A DNA stretch of 60,289 bases from Pseudomonas sp. PDM05 (GCF_014851685.1 NZ_JACVAC010000023.1:1-60289); one strand, 5' to 3'. Positions 36,724 to 46,545 are shown, counted from the first letter of the stretch. Made by a program: numbers and translations. The notes: a model not told the origin generated them from the letters alone.

Positions 36724-37842
36724 ATGCCTGTCAGGTTGGATCAAGTGCCTGCCCAGGCTTCCAGACCCGTTCGGCCGGGGAAAGGGTGGTGGTTTGCAGG
36801 TTTACCGTTGTTTCTGCTCTTGCTGGGTGTGGGTGGGGTGTTTTTATTCGGCGCTCAACTACTGCGTCAGAACCCGATTGGTTTTCTGGGGCTGGCGGTG
36901 GGTATTCCACTGTTTGGTTGGTGTCTTTTGGGGTTTGGACGTGCCTTGCTGTACCTGGGGCAACAGCAAGTTGCCGATGGTTGGGATATGGCCCGCGAAG
37001 AGGATCTTGCCCACAAACTCCGGCGCGGTCGGCGTGTTCTACGGGTGTTGGCGGCGAACCATCACTGGATCGCGGGTAGTACCGAAGAAGCCCCTGGGCT
37101 GAGGCTACAGAGAGTACTGACGCAAGTACTTGCTGACCTTGTACAAGTGCTGGAACAGGTGCCTGGAAATACGCCATTGGCCGTATTGTTCGAAACAGAG
37201 AGTGCTCTGCCGGAGGCTGTGTCGCGACAAGCATGGCGACAAGCGTGGAGCCTCTGCGGAATTCGGCAGTCGGTGGTTCCTGTTCAGAGTGGCGGGCTGG
37301 ATGCCTTGGACTATTGGCTGGACCATCGCATTGCTGATCAAGCGTTGCTCCTGGTGGTAACGATTCAGTTCATGCCGGCACAGCCGGAAGGCAAGGCTGA
37401 AGTGGCGACCGGGACATTGTTCGCTAATAGCAGGGCGCATCAGGCGTTGCCTTACAAAGCCTGTCTGCATCGCCCGGAACAGGCGCGTGAGGCAAATGAC
37501 GATGCTTTGCTTTATGCCGCACGCCAGGCACTGGAATGGGCGCCGTTGGATGCGCAACCCGTCGAGCAGATCTGGCGAGTGGGAGTTGACACCGAGGGGG
37601 GAGCGCAGTTGCTTGCGGTATTGGACAAAGTGCCGATTCCGGCAATGCACAAGAAAAGATTTAACGACTTGGATACCTCACAGGGTAACCCAGGCAGAGC
37701 ATCACCTTGGCTGGCGATTGCCGTAGCCACCCAGGCTATCGAGTGCGGTGTCGGATCGCAGTTCATCTTTAGTGGTGACGGCAATGGAGCGCATGGGCTC
37801 TGGTGCATGGTTTTGACACCCATGGAATCATTTTCGAAGTAG
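36724..37842 (+). CDS. T6SS-linked inner-membrane protein of unknown function
   Basis: I do not recognise this family with confidence. The 372-residue product has a short cytoplasmic N-terminus, two hydrophobic segments (about 20-40, WFAGLPLFLLLLGVGGVFLFG, and 49-75) and a large soluble part after residue 85. The last 150 residues (LFANSRAHQALPYKACLHRPE ... LWRVGVDTEGGAQLLAVLDKV-like region ... SPWLAIAVATQAIECGVGSQFIF) look like a defined domain, with a faint likeness to thiolase/ketosynthase-type folds that I would not rely on. It is tightly placed, 2 bp after PAAR and 9 bp before tssM, so it is almost certainly in the operon and may be a membrane-complex accessory. Base composition belongs to the atypical 34-38.6 kb stretch. 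Confidence 0.7.
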   Translation: MPVRLDQVPAQASRPVRPGKGWWFAGLPLFLLLLGVGGVFLFGAQLLRQNPIGFLGLAVGIPLFGWCLLGFGRALLYLGQQQVADGWDMAREEDLAHKLRRGRRVLRVLAANHHWIAGSTEEAPGLRLQRVLTQVLADLVQVLEQVPGNTPLAVLFETESALPEAVSRQAWRQAWSLCGIRQSVVPVQSGGLDALDYWLDHRIADQALLLVVTIQFMPAQPEGKAEVATGTLFANSRAHQALPYKACLHRPEQAREANDDALLYAARQALEWAPLDAQPVEQIWRVGVDTEGGAQLLAVLDKVPIPAMHKKRFNDLDTSQGNPGRASPWLAIAVATQAIECGVGSQFIFSGDGNGAHGLWCMVLTPMESFSK

Positions 37843-37851
37843 GAATTTCGG

Positions 37852-40800
37852 ATGCAATTTCGACGGATTGTTTGGTTAGTCGTTCTATTGTCCGCGCTGC
37901 TATTGGTCGGTGCGGTACTGGGCATATTGATTTGGCGTTATCCCGAATTAGTCGGGATAACGCCCGGCAGTGTTGGGCAAATCATCGGTTTGTGGTTGAT
38001 ATCGGCTACGACTTTACTCTTGATGGCGTTCTTGGTGGCCTACCATTTTCTGGGTCATCAGCTGGGGCGTTCGGCTTACCAGCGACAGGCGCCAGACGAC
38101 GTGTCCGAAGGTGTTGTCACTGAGCCTCGTGATATTCAGCAGGCGCAGTGTGTCGATTCGTTGAAAAAGCATTTGCATGCTCGTTATGGTTTTTTCTGGC
38201 GTCGAAAGGTGCGCCTGATGTTGGTGGTGGGTGAGCCTGAGCACATTGAGGCTGTTGCTCCCAATCTTGGCGCGCAACGTTGGCTGGAAGGCCGGGATAC
38301 CGTCCTGTTATGGGGCGGCCGTGCTCAAGCAGAACTGAGCAAGTCGTTCGCTTTGCAATGGGTAGGGCTGAGCCACTGGCGCGCATTGGACGGGGTCATC
38401 TGGGCACTGGACCAGGTGCGTTGTGTTGATGGCGCCTTGATGAGCACAGGTACAAGCCAATTGCAGCAATTGGCTCATAGCCTGAGTTGGCAGTTACCTT
38501 TGCATTTTTGGCAGGTTTGCAACAGCCACTGGCCTCAGGGAGCGCGCAACTTGCAACCCGTGGGTTGTCTGTTGCCGACACGACTTGATGGCCACGTGAT
38601 ACAGGGCTGTTTGGAGACTTTGCTGGTGCCCCTGCGTCACCTCGGCCTATCCAACATACACGCTGATCTAAACCACGACTTCCTACTACGCCTCTCCCGC
38701 GACCTGCACTCGGAAGGGATTACCCGTTGGCGCCAAACACTTGCACCGCTACTAGGCAGGCGTCCCCACGGCACACCACTGCGCGGCCTATGGTTCAGCC
38801 CACCCATCCAACCCGTCGAAAACTGCCCCAAACACATCTGGCCCGTCCCCCCAGCCTGGCAAGGCATCGTCAACGACAAACCCGCGCCGCGTCGCCTTGG
38901 CTGGAGCGCGCCCCGAATCGCCTACACCCTGGCGCTATCCATGACCCTACTGTGGACCGCAGGCCTGCTCCTGTCCTTCAGCCAAAACCGCACCCAGATC
39001 AGCCGCGTCCAAACCGTTCTCCACACCCTGCAAACCACGTCCCAAGGCGACGCCCAACTGCTGGCCCTCAACGAGCTGGTCGACGAGCTGGCCCGCCTGG
39101 ATTACCGCGCCGTTCACGGCACGCCTTGGTATCAACGTTTCGGCCTCAATCAAAATCAATCACTGCTGGCAACCCTCTGGCCCCACTACGTCGAAGCCAA
39201 CAACCGTCTGATCCGCGACCCCGCAGCCGCCATCCTGCACCAGCAGCTCTCGGCGTTGCTCAAACTGGCTCCGGACAACCCGCAACGGACAGCCGGGGCT
39301 TACGCCCAACTCAAGGCTTACCTGATGATGGCGCGTCCGGAAAAAGCCGATGCCGCCCTCCTGCTCAAAACCCTCAACGAACTGGAACCCGCTCGCGCAG
39401 GCATCCCCCCCAACCTGCGTCAGTTCTACGCTGAACACTTATCCGCCAACCCCTCCTGGCGCATTCCGCTCGACCCCCGCCTGGTGGCGCAAGTCCGCCA
39501 GCTTCTGCTGCTGCAACTGGGCCAGCGCAACGCCGAGGCGAGCCTCTATCAGCAAGTCCTTGATGATGCCGGCAATCACTATCCCGATCTGGGCCTGCAC
39601 CAACTGGTTGGCGACACCGATGCCTTCGCGCTGTTTGCCACCGACGCCAGCGTGCCCGGGGTCTTCACCCGGCAGGCCTGGGAGGGGCAGGTGCGCCAAG
39701 CCATCGAGCGGATTGCCGAGGCACGGCGTGAGGAAATCGACTGGGTGCTCAGCGACAAACCGACGGACCTCGATTCCCGGCTGAGCCCGGATCAACTGCG
39801 CGAGCGCCTCACCGAGCGTTACTTCCAGGACTACGCCAGCGCCTGGCTGGGCATGCTCAACAGTCTGCGCTGGCAGGCTGCGGGCAGTCTGGATGAGGCG
39901 ATCGACCAGTTGACGCTGATCAGCGATGTACGCCAATCGCCGCTGATTGCGTTGATGAACACCCTCGCTTACCAGGGGCAGGCGGGGGCGCGGACGCCGG
40001 CCCTGGCGGACTCATTGGTGAAGTCTGCGCAAAAGCTGATCGGGCAGGACAAGGCGCCGCTGATCGATCAGTTGGCCGATGTGCCCGGCAGCCCGCTGGA
40101 CACGACCTTCGGGCCGCTCCTGGCGCTGCTCGACAAACGCAACGATGATGGCCTGAGCCTGCAAACATTCCTCACCCGCGTGACCCGGGTGCGCCTGACA
40201 TTGCAGCAAGTCAGCACTGCGCCCGACCCGCTGGAAATGACCCAGACCTTGGCGCAGAGTGTGTTTCAAGGCCGCAGTATCGACCTCACCGACACCCAGT
40301 CCTACGGCAGCCTGCTGGCCGCCAGTCTTGGCGCAGAATGGGGCGGCGTGGCGCAGACGTTATTTGTGCAGCCGCTGGAGCACGCCTGGCAGCGCGTGCT
40401 GCAACCCTCGGCAGCCGGGCTCAACAGCCAGTGGCAGCGTTCGATCGTCAACCATTGGGACAGTGCCTTCGCCAGTCGTTACCCGTTTGCGGCCAGCGCC
40501 AGCGACGCCTCCTTGCCCATGCTCGGACAGATGATCCGCGCCGACTCCGGACGTATCGAACGGTTCTTGCAGCAGCAATTGAGTGGCGTGTTGCGCAAGG
40601 AGGGCAATCGCTGGCTGGCGGACCCACGCCACAGTCAGGGCTTGCGCTTCAACCCGCAGTTCCTCAGCGCAATCAACCAACTCAGCGATCTGGCCGACGT
40701 GCTCTACACCGACGGCGGCATGGGCCTGCGCTTTGAGCTGCAAGGCAAACCGGTGCGCGATGTGGTGCAAACCCGCTTCATTCTCGATGGCGAACGCCAT

Positions 40801-41169
40801 GATTACTTCAACCAGAAGGAGAGCTGGCAGCGCTTCAACTGGCCGGGGCGTAGCGACTATCCCGGTGCGAGCCTGAGCTGGACCAGCGTGCACAGCGGCG
40901 AACGCTTGTTCGGTGACTTCCCCGGGACCTGGGGCCTGCTGCGCCTGCTGGAGAAGGCCCAGGTCACGCCGCTGGACGATGCCGACAGCCGCTACCGCGT
41001 GCTGCTCAAGGCGCCGGATGGCTTGAATCTGGTTTGGCATCTGCGCACCGAACTGGAGGCCGGACCGTTGGCGTTGCTCAAGCTGAGGGGGTTCAAATTG
41101 CCCCGGCAGATTTTTCTCAGCGAGCGCGGGATCGACACGCCGTATGCGCAAAACGGGAGCTTGCCATGA
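37852..41169 (+). CDS. tssM: T6SS inner-membrane protein TssM (IcmF family)
   Basis: Spans the inner membrane and reaches through the periplasm to TssJ, forming the secretion channel with TssL. The 1105-residue product has two N-terminal helices (about 6-28 and 43-66), a third near 355-378 (LALSMTLLWTAGLLLSF), an ImcF-related helical part and a C-terminal beta domain (MGLRFELQGKPVRDVVQTRFILDG to the end). The cytoplasmic loop region RLMLVVGEPEHIEAVAP sits where many TssM proteins have a Walker A motif; the GxxxxGK(S/T) consensus is absent, as in the NTPase-less branch. Codon choice changes near 38.65 kb, with the first 265 codons AT-richer than the rest. It overlaps tssA by 4 bp. Confidence 0.93.
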   Translation: MQFRRIVWLVVLLSALLLVGAVLGILIWRYPELVGITPGSVGQIIGLWLISATTLLLMAFLVAYHFLGHQLGRSAYQRQAPDDVSEGVVTEPRDIQQAQCVDSLKKHLHARYGFFWRRKVRLMLVVGEPEHIEAVAPNLGAQRWLEGRDTVLLWGGRAQAELSKSFALQWVGLSHWRALDGVIWALDQVRCVDGALMSTGTSQLQQLAHSLSWQLPLHFWQVCNSHWPQGARNLQPVGCLLPTRLDGHVIQGCLETLLVPLRHLGLSNIHADLNHDFLLRLSRDLHSEGITRWRQTLAPLLGRRPHGTPLRGLWFSPPIQPVENCPKHIWPVPPAWQGIVNDKPAPRRLGWSAPRIAYTLALSMTLLWTAGLLLSFSQNRTQISRVQTVLHTLQTTSQGDAQLLALNELVDELARLDYRAVHGTPWYQRFGLNQNQSLLATLWPHYVEANNRLIRDPAAAILHQQLSALLKLAPDNPQRTAGAYAQLKAYLMMARPEKADAALLLKTLNELEPARAGIPPNLRQFYAEHLSANPSWRIPLDPRLVAQVRQLLLLQLGQRNAEASLYQQVLDDAGNHYPDLGLHQLVGDTDAFALFATDASVPGVFTRQAWEGQVRQAIERIAEARREEIDWVLSDKPTDLDSRLSPDQLRERLTERYFQDYASAWLGMLNSLRWQAAGSLDEAIDQLTLISDVRQSPLIALMNTLAYQGQAGARTPALADSLVKSAQKLIGQDKAPLIDQLADVPGSPLDTTFGPLLALLDKRNDDGLSLQTFLTRVTRVRLTLQQVSTAPDPLEMTQTLAQSVFQGRSIDLTDTQSYGSLLAASLGAEWGGVAQTLFVQPLEHAWQRVLQPSAAGLNSQWQRSIVNHWDSAFASRYPFAASASDASLPMLGQMIRADSGRIERFLQQQLSGVLRKEGNRWLADPRHSQGLRFNPQFLSAINQLSDLADVLYTDGGMGLRFELQGKPVRDVVQTRFILDGERHDYFNQKESWQRFNWPGRSDYPGASLSWTSVHSGERLFGDFPGTWGLLRLLEKAQVTPLDDADSRYRVLLKAPDGLNLVWHLRTELEAGPLALLKLRGFKLPRQIFLSERGIDTPYAQNGSLP

Positions 41170-42740
41170 GCCTGCGAACCCTGATCGATCGCTGCCTGGG
41201 AGGACGTGATGCACCTTCCTTCGCCAGTGCCCAGATGAGCCACTGGCAACCCTGGCTGTTACCCATCAGCGCTGCATCCAGCGTCGGCGAAGACCCGGCC
41301 TATCACGACGACTTCCAACGCATGCGCGAAGAGGTCAACAAACTGTCGGGGGCCGATGCCGAACAGGTCGCCGAGCTGGCGCAGAACCTATTGCTCCATC
41401 GCTGCAAGGACCTGCGCGTGGCCACCTACTACTTATGGGCACGCCTGCACAAAGACGGCGAAGCCGGCCTGGCCGACGGCCTGTGTTTGCTCGCGGCCCT
41501 GGTGGAACGTTTCGGCGACACGCTGCTGCCCGCCAGGCCCAACAGCCGCAAGCTGGCATTGGAATGGTTGGCCAGTGGCAAGGTGCTGGACCTGCTGTTG
41601 CTGTACCCGGAAGTGGTCAGGGCCGAAGCCAGCCGTACCGCCGCGGCATTGGCCTGGCTGGAGCGGGGCGTGACTGCGTGGCCGCAGGCGCAGCGGCCGC
41701 TGCTGGGCCCGTTGTATGACGCGTTGAGCGCCAGGCTCGCGCAGTCCGGCGGCATGGATGCACTGGTGCCGCAGAACAGCGCCAGCCCGGCGTCGCCTGC
41801 ACTGCCCGCGCCAGTCATAAGATCCGGGCGCGACCTGCTGGACAGCGGCCGTGCACTGGCCATTTACCTGCGCGAGCAACCCCAGGGCTGGCTGGCCGCC
41901 CACCGCCTGATGAAAAGTCTGCGCTGGGACACGGTGCATCAGGCGCCGCCGCAAGAGATCAATGGCAACACGCGCCTGGCGCCGCCGCGTGCGGACTACC
42001 GCGCCCAGCTCAAGCGCCTGTACCTGCAACAGGGCTGGACCGAGCTGCTCGATCAGGTCGAGCGGATTTACGCCGAGGGCGTGAACCATTTCTGGCTCGA
42101 CCTGCAGTGGTACCTGTACCAGGCCTTGAGTCGGCAACCGGCGCCGCAGGATGGTTGGGCTGATATTGCCAAGCGCGACCTGGGCATGTTCCTTGAACGC
42201 CTGCCGGGGCTGGAAGAACTGCGCTGGAACGACGGCAGCCCGTTCGCCGATGAGACCACCCGCGAGTGGATCGCCCAGCACGTCAGTGGCAATCGCCCCC
42301 AGACCTGGCTTCCGGTTGCGTCCGCCGCGCCCACGACGGACCCCGACGACATCCTGCCCCTGGAAAGCGAAGCACTGGCCCAGGCCGACAGCGACGGCGT
42401 GGACCAGGCCCTGGCCTGGCTGGCGGCGCGCCCAGGCATCCATACCGGGCGCCAGCGCTGGCTGCTGCGCCTGTTGATGGCGCGTGTCGCCGAACAGCAT
42501 GGCAAGGGCGAGTTGGCCATCCACCTGCTGGGCGAACTGGACGCCACCGCACAACGTCAGGCCCTGGCCGAGTGGGAGCCCGACCTGCATTTCGAGGTCA
42601 AGGCGCGCCTGCTCAAATTGCTGCGAACCAAAGCCCAGCGCAACGACGCCGACAAACCCACCCTGGCCCGCAGGATGGAGGCCTTGCAGGCGGCGCTGGT
42701 GGCCATCGATCCGGTACGCGCCGCCGTGCTGTGTGGCTGA
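41166..42740 (+). CDS. tssA: T6SS baseplate/sheath-priming protein TssA
   Basis: Primes tail assembly and can cap the growing sheath; cytoplasmic. The 524-residue product has the ImpA_N domain (about 50-160: YHDDFQRMREEVNKLSGADAEQVAELAQNLLLHRCKDLRVATYYLWARLHKDG) and a long helical C-terminal part of the VasJ-like class (ILPLESEALAQADSDGVDQALAWLA ... HFEVKARLLKLLRTKAQR). Its length fits the long TssA group. ATG 41166 overlaps the tssM stop (ATGA); an upstream in-frame extension lies within tssM and is ignored. Confidence 0.9.
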   Translation: MSLRTLIDRCLGGRDAPSFASAQMSHWQPWLLPISAASSVGEDPAYHDDFQRMREEVNKLSGADAEQVAELAQNLLLHRCKDLRVATYYLWARLHKDGEAGLADGLCLLAALVERFGDTLLPARPNSRKLALEWLASGKVLDLLLLYPEVVRAEASRTAAALAWLERGVTAWPQAQRPLLGPLYDALSARLAQSGGMDALVPQNSASPASPALPAPVIRSGRDLLDSGRALAIYLREQPQGWLAAHRLMKSLRWDTVHQAPPQEINGNTRLAPPRADYRAQLKRLYLQQGWTELLDQVERIYAEGVNHFWLDLQWYLYQALSRQPAPQDGWADIAKRDLGMFLERLPGLEELRWNDGSPFADETTREWIAQHVSGNRPQTWLPVASAAPTTDPDDILPLESEALAQADSDGVDQALAWLAARPGIHTGRQRWLLRLLMARVAEQHGKGELAIHLLGELDATAQRQALAEWEPDLHFEVKARLLKLLRTKAQRNDADKPTLARRMEALQAALVAIDPVRAAVLCG

Positions 42741-42764
42741 ACCTCAACAATCAGGATGATAGTT

Positions 42765-44534
42765 ATGGACATGGACAATCTGACATTGCGCTACTTCGAC
42801 GCCGAAATGCGCTACCTGCGCGAAGCCGGCAAGGAGTTCGCCGACGCGTTTCCCGACCGCGCTGCCCAACTCAACCTGGACAAGCCAGGCGCGCAGGACC
42901 CTTATGTGGAGCGCCTGTTCGAAGGCTTCGCGTTCTTGATGGGACGCCTGCGGGAAAAACTCGACGACGATTTGCCGGAGCTGACCGAAGGGCTGGTCAG
43001 CCTGTTGTGGCCGCATTACTTGCGTACGATTCCATCGTTGTCGGTGGTCGAACTGGCGCCTGAACTCGAACAGATGAAACGCAGCGAGCGGATCGCCCAA
43101 GGCTTCGAAGTGTTGTCGCAACCGATCGGGCCACAACGCACCCGGTGTCGTTTCACCACCACCCAGGACCTGACCCTGCGGCCGCTGGCCCTGACAGCGC
43201 TGGGGCGCGGCTACGAAACCGACGGTCGCTCGCGCCTGCGCCTGCGTTTCGCCTGCGGGCCGCAGGCCGACTGGAGCCAGATCGACCTGAGCCGCCTGCC
43301 GTTGTACCTGAATGCCGATGCACCCCTGGCCAGTGCATTGCATCAGGCGCTGACCCTCAACGTCCAGGCCCTGTACCTGCGCTGGCCGGGCCAGGCCGAA
43401 CGCCAGCCGCTGGCAGCGCATTTCAGTGCCAAGGGCTTTGCCGATGAGGACCGGCTATGGCCCAAAGGCGATAGCGCCTTCAGCGGCTACCAGTTGCTGC
43501 TGGAGTATTTCGCCTTTCGCGAGAAATTCATGTTCGTGACCCTGTGTGGCCTGGAGCAATTGCAGATCACACCCGGCACCGCCTGGTTCGAACTTGATGT
43601 GGTACTGCGCGAGCCTTGGCCGCACACGTTCGACTTGAACAGCGAACACATCCGGCTGCACGCCGTGCCGGTGATCAATCTGTTTGCGCTGGAAGCCGAC
43701 CCGTTGACCCTGGCGCCCCTGCAAACCGACTACCTGCTGCGGCCGATGCGCTTGCAGGACGGGCATATGGAGATCTACTCGGTGGACCAGGTCACTGTCT
43801 CGGAAAACGCCGAGCGCCAGGATTACGTGCCGTTCACCAGCTTTCGTCACAAGGGCGGCATGCTGCGCGCCGATGCGCCGGAGCGGTATTTCCATACACG
43901 GCTCAAGCGCGCGCCCAATGGCCTGCACGACACCTGGCTGATCCTTGGCGGCGAGGGCTTCGACAAGGACCGCCTGCTCGAACACAAAAGCCTGTCGCTG
44001 CGCCTGACCGGCACTCACGGCCAGTTGCCGCGCAAGGCCCTGCAAAGCACCTCTCTCGACAGTGTGGTGCAGTCCACCCAAGTCGGCTTGCGTGTGCGCA
44101 ACCTGTGCGCGCCGACCTTGCCCTGCTACCCGCCGAGCCGCGACCGCTTTCACTGGCGGGTGCTCAGTCACCTGGGCTCGAATTTCCTGCCAATGCTCGA
44201 TAACGCCGAAGTGCTGCGCGGCACCCTGGCGCTGTATGACTGGACGGGCAGCGAGCTGAACCGCCGGCGCCTGGCCGCGATTGTCGAAGTCAGCCATCAC
44301 CTGGTCCAGCGTTTCGACAAGGGCTTGCTGCTGCGTGGCGTGGACATCGAAATCGTCCTGGATGCCCAAGGCTTTTCAGGGGAGGGCGACATCAGCCTGT
44401 TTGGCGAGATGCTCAACCGTTTTTTTGCCCTCTACGCCGATGTGCATCTGTACACCCAGCTCACGCTGGTCCTGCAACCGACTGGAAAGTGCCTGCGATG
44501 GAACGAGAACCACAATCAGCGTATTCCCGGCTGA
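42765..44534 (+). CDS. tssF: T6SS baseplate protein TssF
   Basis: Major wedge component of the T6SS baseplate in the cytoplasm. The 589-residue product has the family's start (LTLRYFDAEMRYLREAGKEFADAFPDRAAQLNL), YVERLFEGFAFLMGRLREKLDDDLPELTEGLVSLLWPHYLRTIPS, and the end EMLNRFFALYADVHLYTQLTL. ATG 42765 is used because AGGATGA lies 5 bp upstream; an ATG three codons earlier overlaps that site. It overlaps tssG by 37 bp, suggesting coupled translation. Confidence 0.96.
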   Translation: MDMDNLTLRYFDAEMRYLREAGKEFADAFPDRAAQLNLDKPGAQDPYVERLFEGFAFLMGRLREKLDDDLPELTEGLVSLLWPHYLRTIPSLSVVELAPELEQMKRSERIAQGFEVLSQPIGPQRTRCRFTTTQDLTLRPLALTALGRGYETDGRSRLRLRFACGPQADWSQIDLSRLPLYLNADAPLASALHQALTLNVQALYLRWPGQAERQPLAAHFSAKGFADEDRLWPKGDSAFSGYQLLLEYFAFREKFMFVTLCGLEQLQITPGTAWFELDVVLREPWPHTFDLNSEHIRLHAVPVINLFALEADPLTLAPLQTDYLLRPMRLQDGHMEIYSVDQVTVSENAERQDYVPFTSFRHKGGMLRADAPERYFHTRLKRAPNGLHDTWLILGGEGFDKDRLLEHKSLSLRLTGTHGQLPRKALQSTSLDSVVQSTQVGLRVRNLCAPTLPCYPPSRDRFHWRVLSHLGSNFLPMLDNAEVLRGTLALYDWTGSELNRRRLAAIVEVSHHLVQRFDKGLLLRGVDIEIVLDAQGFSGEGDISLFGEMLNRFFALYADVHLYTQLTLVLQPTGKCLRWNENHNQRIPG

Positions 44535-45586
44535 CCGCCAGCGGTTTACTGGAGGCCATGGCCGGGCCGGTGGCCGAGGCCAACCTGTATCGCTTCTGCC
44601 AACTGCTGGAACAGGTGTTGCCCGGCCACCCGCCCTTGGGCAGCACTGCGCACCCGGGCGATGACGTCGTGCGCTTTCGGCCCGACCCCGGCATGGGGTT
44701 TCCGGGGGGCGAACTGCGGGCGATTGAAAGCGCGGGCGAGCACCCCGAGCGCCCGGCCACGGTACGCACCCGTTTGCTCGGGTTATACGGGGTGGATTCG
44801 CCCCTGCCCAGCGCCTACCTGGATGACATCGCGCAACGCCGTGAAGGGCATGAAGCGCTGCAAGCCTTCCTGGATATTTTCAATCACCGGATCTTCACCC
44901 AGTTCTATCGGATCTGGCGCAAGTATTCCTACCCGGCCACGTTTGAAGCGGGCGGCGCCGATGCCACTTCGCAGTGCCTGCTGGGCTTGGTCGGCCTGGG
45001 CATTCCGGGCACCGCTGCGCAGATCGGTACGCCGATTTCGCGTTTTCTGGCCTTGCTCAGCGTGATGCGTCTGCCCACGCGCAATGCCGAAGGCATCGGC
45101 GCATTGGTCAAGTTGCTGGCCCCCAACACCCTGGCGCAAGTCACCGCGCATTGGCCGCAGTACATCGTGCTCGCGCAGCCAGCGCGCCTGTGCACGCGGC
45201 GCCCGATGCGCCTGGCACAACAGGCGCCGTTGGGGCCGCTCGCCCGTGATGCCAGCAGCCAGCTGCGCCTGGCGCTGTATACCGAAGACCCACAGCAAGC
45301 CCGCGACTGGCTGCCCGGCGGGCAGTTGCACAGCGATCTGCTGGTGCTCCTGCGCGTCTACCTGGGGTGGCGCTGCACCGCGAAGCTGCAATTGACCCTG
45401 CCGCTGCGCAGCCTGCCGACGCCAGTACTGGGTCGCGCGCCGCTGCGCTTGGGCATGACCGCTGTGTTGGTGCCCGGCGGCGACGCCCAACCGCAGCAAC
45501 GCCTGACGATCAACCTGGGCCGCTATCAAGGCCTGTCGATAAACCCTTGCAACCGGGAGACACAGCATGTCGCGTACCCTTTTTAG
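44498..45586 (+). CDS. tssG: T6SS baseplate protein TssG
   Basis: Partner of TssF in the baseplate wedge. The 362-residue product carries the family blocks NLYRFCQLLEQVLPGHPPLG, VRFRPDPGMGFPGGELRAIE, LLGLYGVDSPLPSAYLDDI, FLDIFNHRIFTQFYRIWRKYSY and the closing INLGRYQGLSIN-type segment. ATG 44498 is preferred over a GTG three codons earlier. The gene begins inside the end of tssF and its end overlaps tssJ by 20 bp. Confidence 0.95.
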   Translation: MEREPQSAYSRLTASGLLEAMAGPVAEANLYRFCQLLEQVLPGHPPLGSTAHPGDDVVRFRPDPGMGFPGGELRAIESAGEHPERPATVRTRLLGLYGVDSPLPSAYLDDIAQRREGHEALQAFLDIFNHRIFTQFYRIWRKYSYPATFEAGGADATSQCLLGLVGLGIPGTAAQIGTPISRFLALLSVMRLPTRNAEGIGALVKLLAPNTLAQVTAHWPQYIVLAQPARLCTRRPMRLAQQAPLGPLARDASSQLRLALYTEDPQQARDWLPGGQLHSDLLVLLRVYLGWRCTAKLQLTLPLRSLPTPVLGRAPLRLGMTAVLVPGGDAQPQQRLTINLGRYQGLSINPCNRETQHVAYPF

Positions 45587-46094
45587 CCTTGTGATGCTGG
45601 CGCTGCCCCTCGCCGGGTGTGGCCTGGCCCAGACCGTGGCGGACGGCACGGCGTCCACCGCCCAGGCGATTTTCTACAAGCAGGTGAAAACCCTGCATCT
45701 GGATTTCAGCGCGCGCGCAGCCCTGAATACCGACACCGCCGACATGAATGCGCTGTCGCTGCCGACCCTGGTGCGCGTGTACCAGTTGCGTGACGACACC
45801 GCTGTAGCGCGGGCGACCTACGAAGGCTTGCTGGGCGATGACGAGCAACTGTTGGCCGGCGCATTGCTGGACAAACACACCCTGGTGGTGAAACCCGAGG
45901 AGGGCGCACCGCTGAGTGTGCCCCTGCACAAGGACGCGCGGTTCGTCAGCGTGGCGGCCTTGTTCCGCAGCCCGGATACCCGCGCCAACAGCTGGCGCCT
46001 GACCTTGGCTCGCGATGAACTGGACCCCGACCGGGTGCGGGTCATCGAGTTGGGAGACAACCGCTTGCGCCTGCGTCCGTTGGCAAAGGACTGA
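45567..46094 (+). CDS. tssJ: T6SS outer-membrane lipoprotein TssJ
   Basis: Anchors the TssLM complex to the outer membrane. The 175-residue product has a lipoprotein signal with lipobox LAGC (Cys 18) and no Asp at +2 (Gly), consistent with outer-membrane sorting. The mature part has the transthyretin-like TssJ pattern: LTVRVYQLRD-type strand (SLPTLVRVYQLRDDTAVARATYEGLL), LVVKPEEGAPLSVPLHKDARFVSVAALFR and the C-terminal strand NRLRLRPL. It overlaps tssG by 20 bp and is 3 bp before tssE. Confidence 0.93.
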   Translation: MSRTLFSLVMLALPLAGCGLAQTVADGTASTAQAIFYKQVKTLHLDFSARAALNTDTADMNALSLPTLVRVYQLRDDTAVARATYEGLLGDDEQLLAGALLDKHTLVVKPEEGAPLSVPLHKDARFVSVAALFRSPDTRANSWRLTLARDELDPDRVRVIELGDNRLRLRPLAKD

Positions 46095-46097
46095 ACC

Positions 46098-46535
46098 ATG
46101 GGCGAATCCAACCCGTCGTTGTATGAATTGCTGCTGCAGAACTTTGCCGGTGAGTTGCCGCTGCATCAGGTCAGCGAAGCACATCAGCACACCCTGTCAG
46201 TCCTGGACAACCTGCAGCGCATCCTCAACAGCCGCGCCGGTGCCCTCAGCCATTTGCCCGACTACGGCCTGCCGGACATGGGCCTGATCCTGCAAGGCCT
46301 GCCCGCCACGGCCCACAGCCTGATCGGGATCATGGGCGACACCTTGCTCACTTACGAACCGCGCCTGGCGGCAATCGCCATCGAGCTGTTGCCCCAGGCG
46401 CTGCCGGGGCACCTTGAGTACGCCCTGGAGCTGCAATTGAAGGATGGGCAGCGCGTGAACGTAGGCACCACCCTGGCACCCACGGGCGACGTCACGCTGC
46501 GGGCGTTGAAACCGGGCGCCGCCCCAGAGCCATAA
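46098..46535 (+). CDS. tssE: T6SS baseplate protein TssE (gp25-like)
   Basis: gp25-like baseplate component that joins the sheath to the TssFG wedge. The 145-residue product has the gp25 features SVLDNLQRILNSRAGALSHLPDYGLPDM and the late YEPRL segment (family pattern with the EPR motif: LTYEPRLAAIAIEL). Size is normal. It follows tssJ by 3 bp and precedes the last gene of the run by 10 bp. Confidence 0.95.
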   Translation: MGESNPSLYELLLQNFAGELPLHQVSEAHQHTLSVLDNLQRILNSRAGALSHLPDYGLPDMGLILQGLPATAHSLIGIMGDTLLTYEPRLAAIAIELLPQALPGHLEYALELQLKDGQRVNVGTTLAPTGDVTLRALKPGAAPEP

Positions 46536-46545
46536 GGAGCACCCC

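Noticed and set aside
41034..41165. Upstream extension of TssA within tssM
   Set aside because: It overlaps the tssM coding end in another frame. The ATGA overlap start at 41166 is the usual coupled start.
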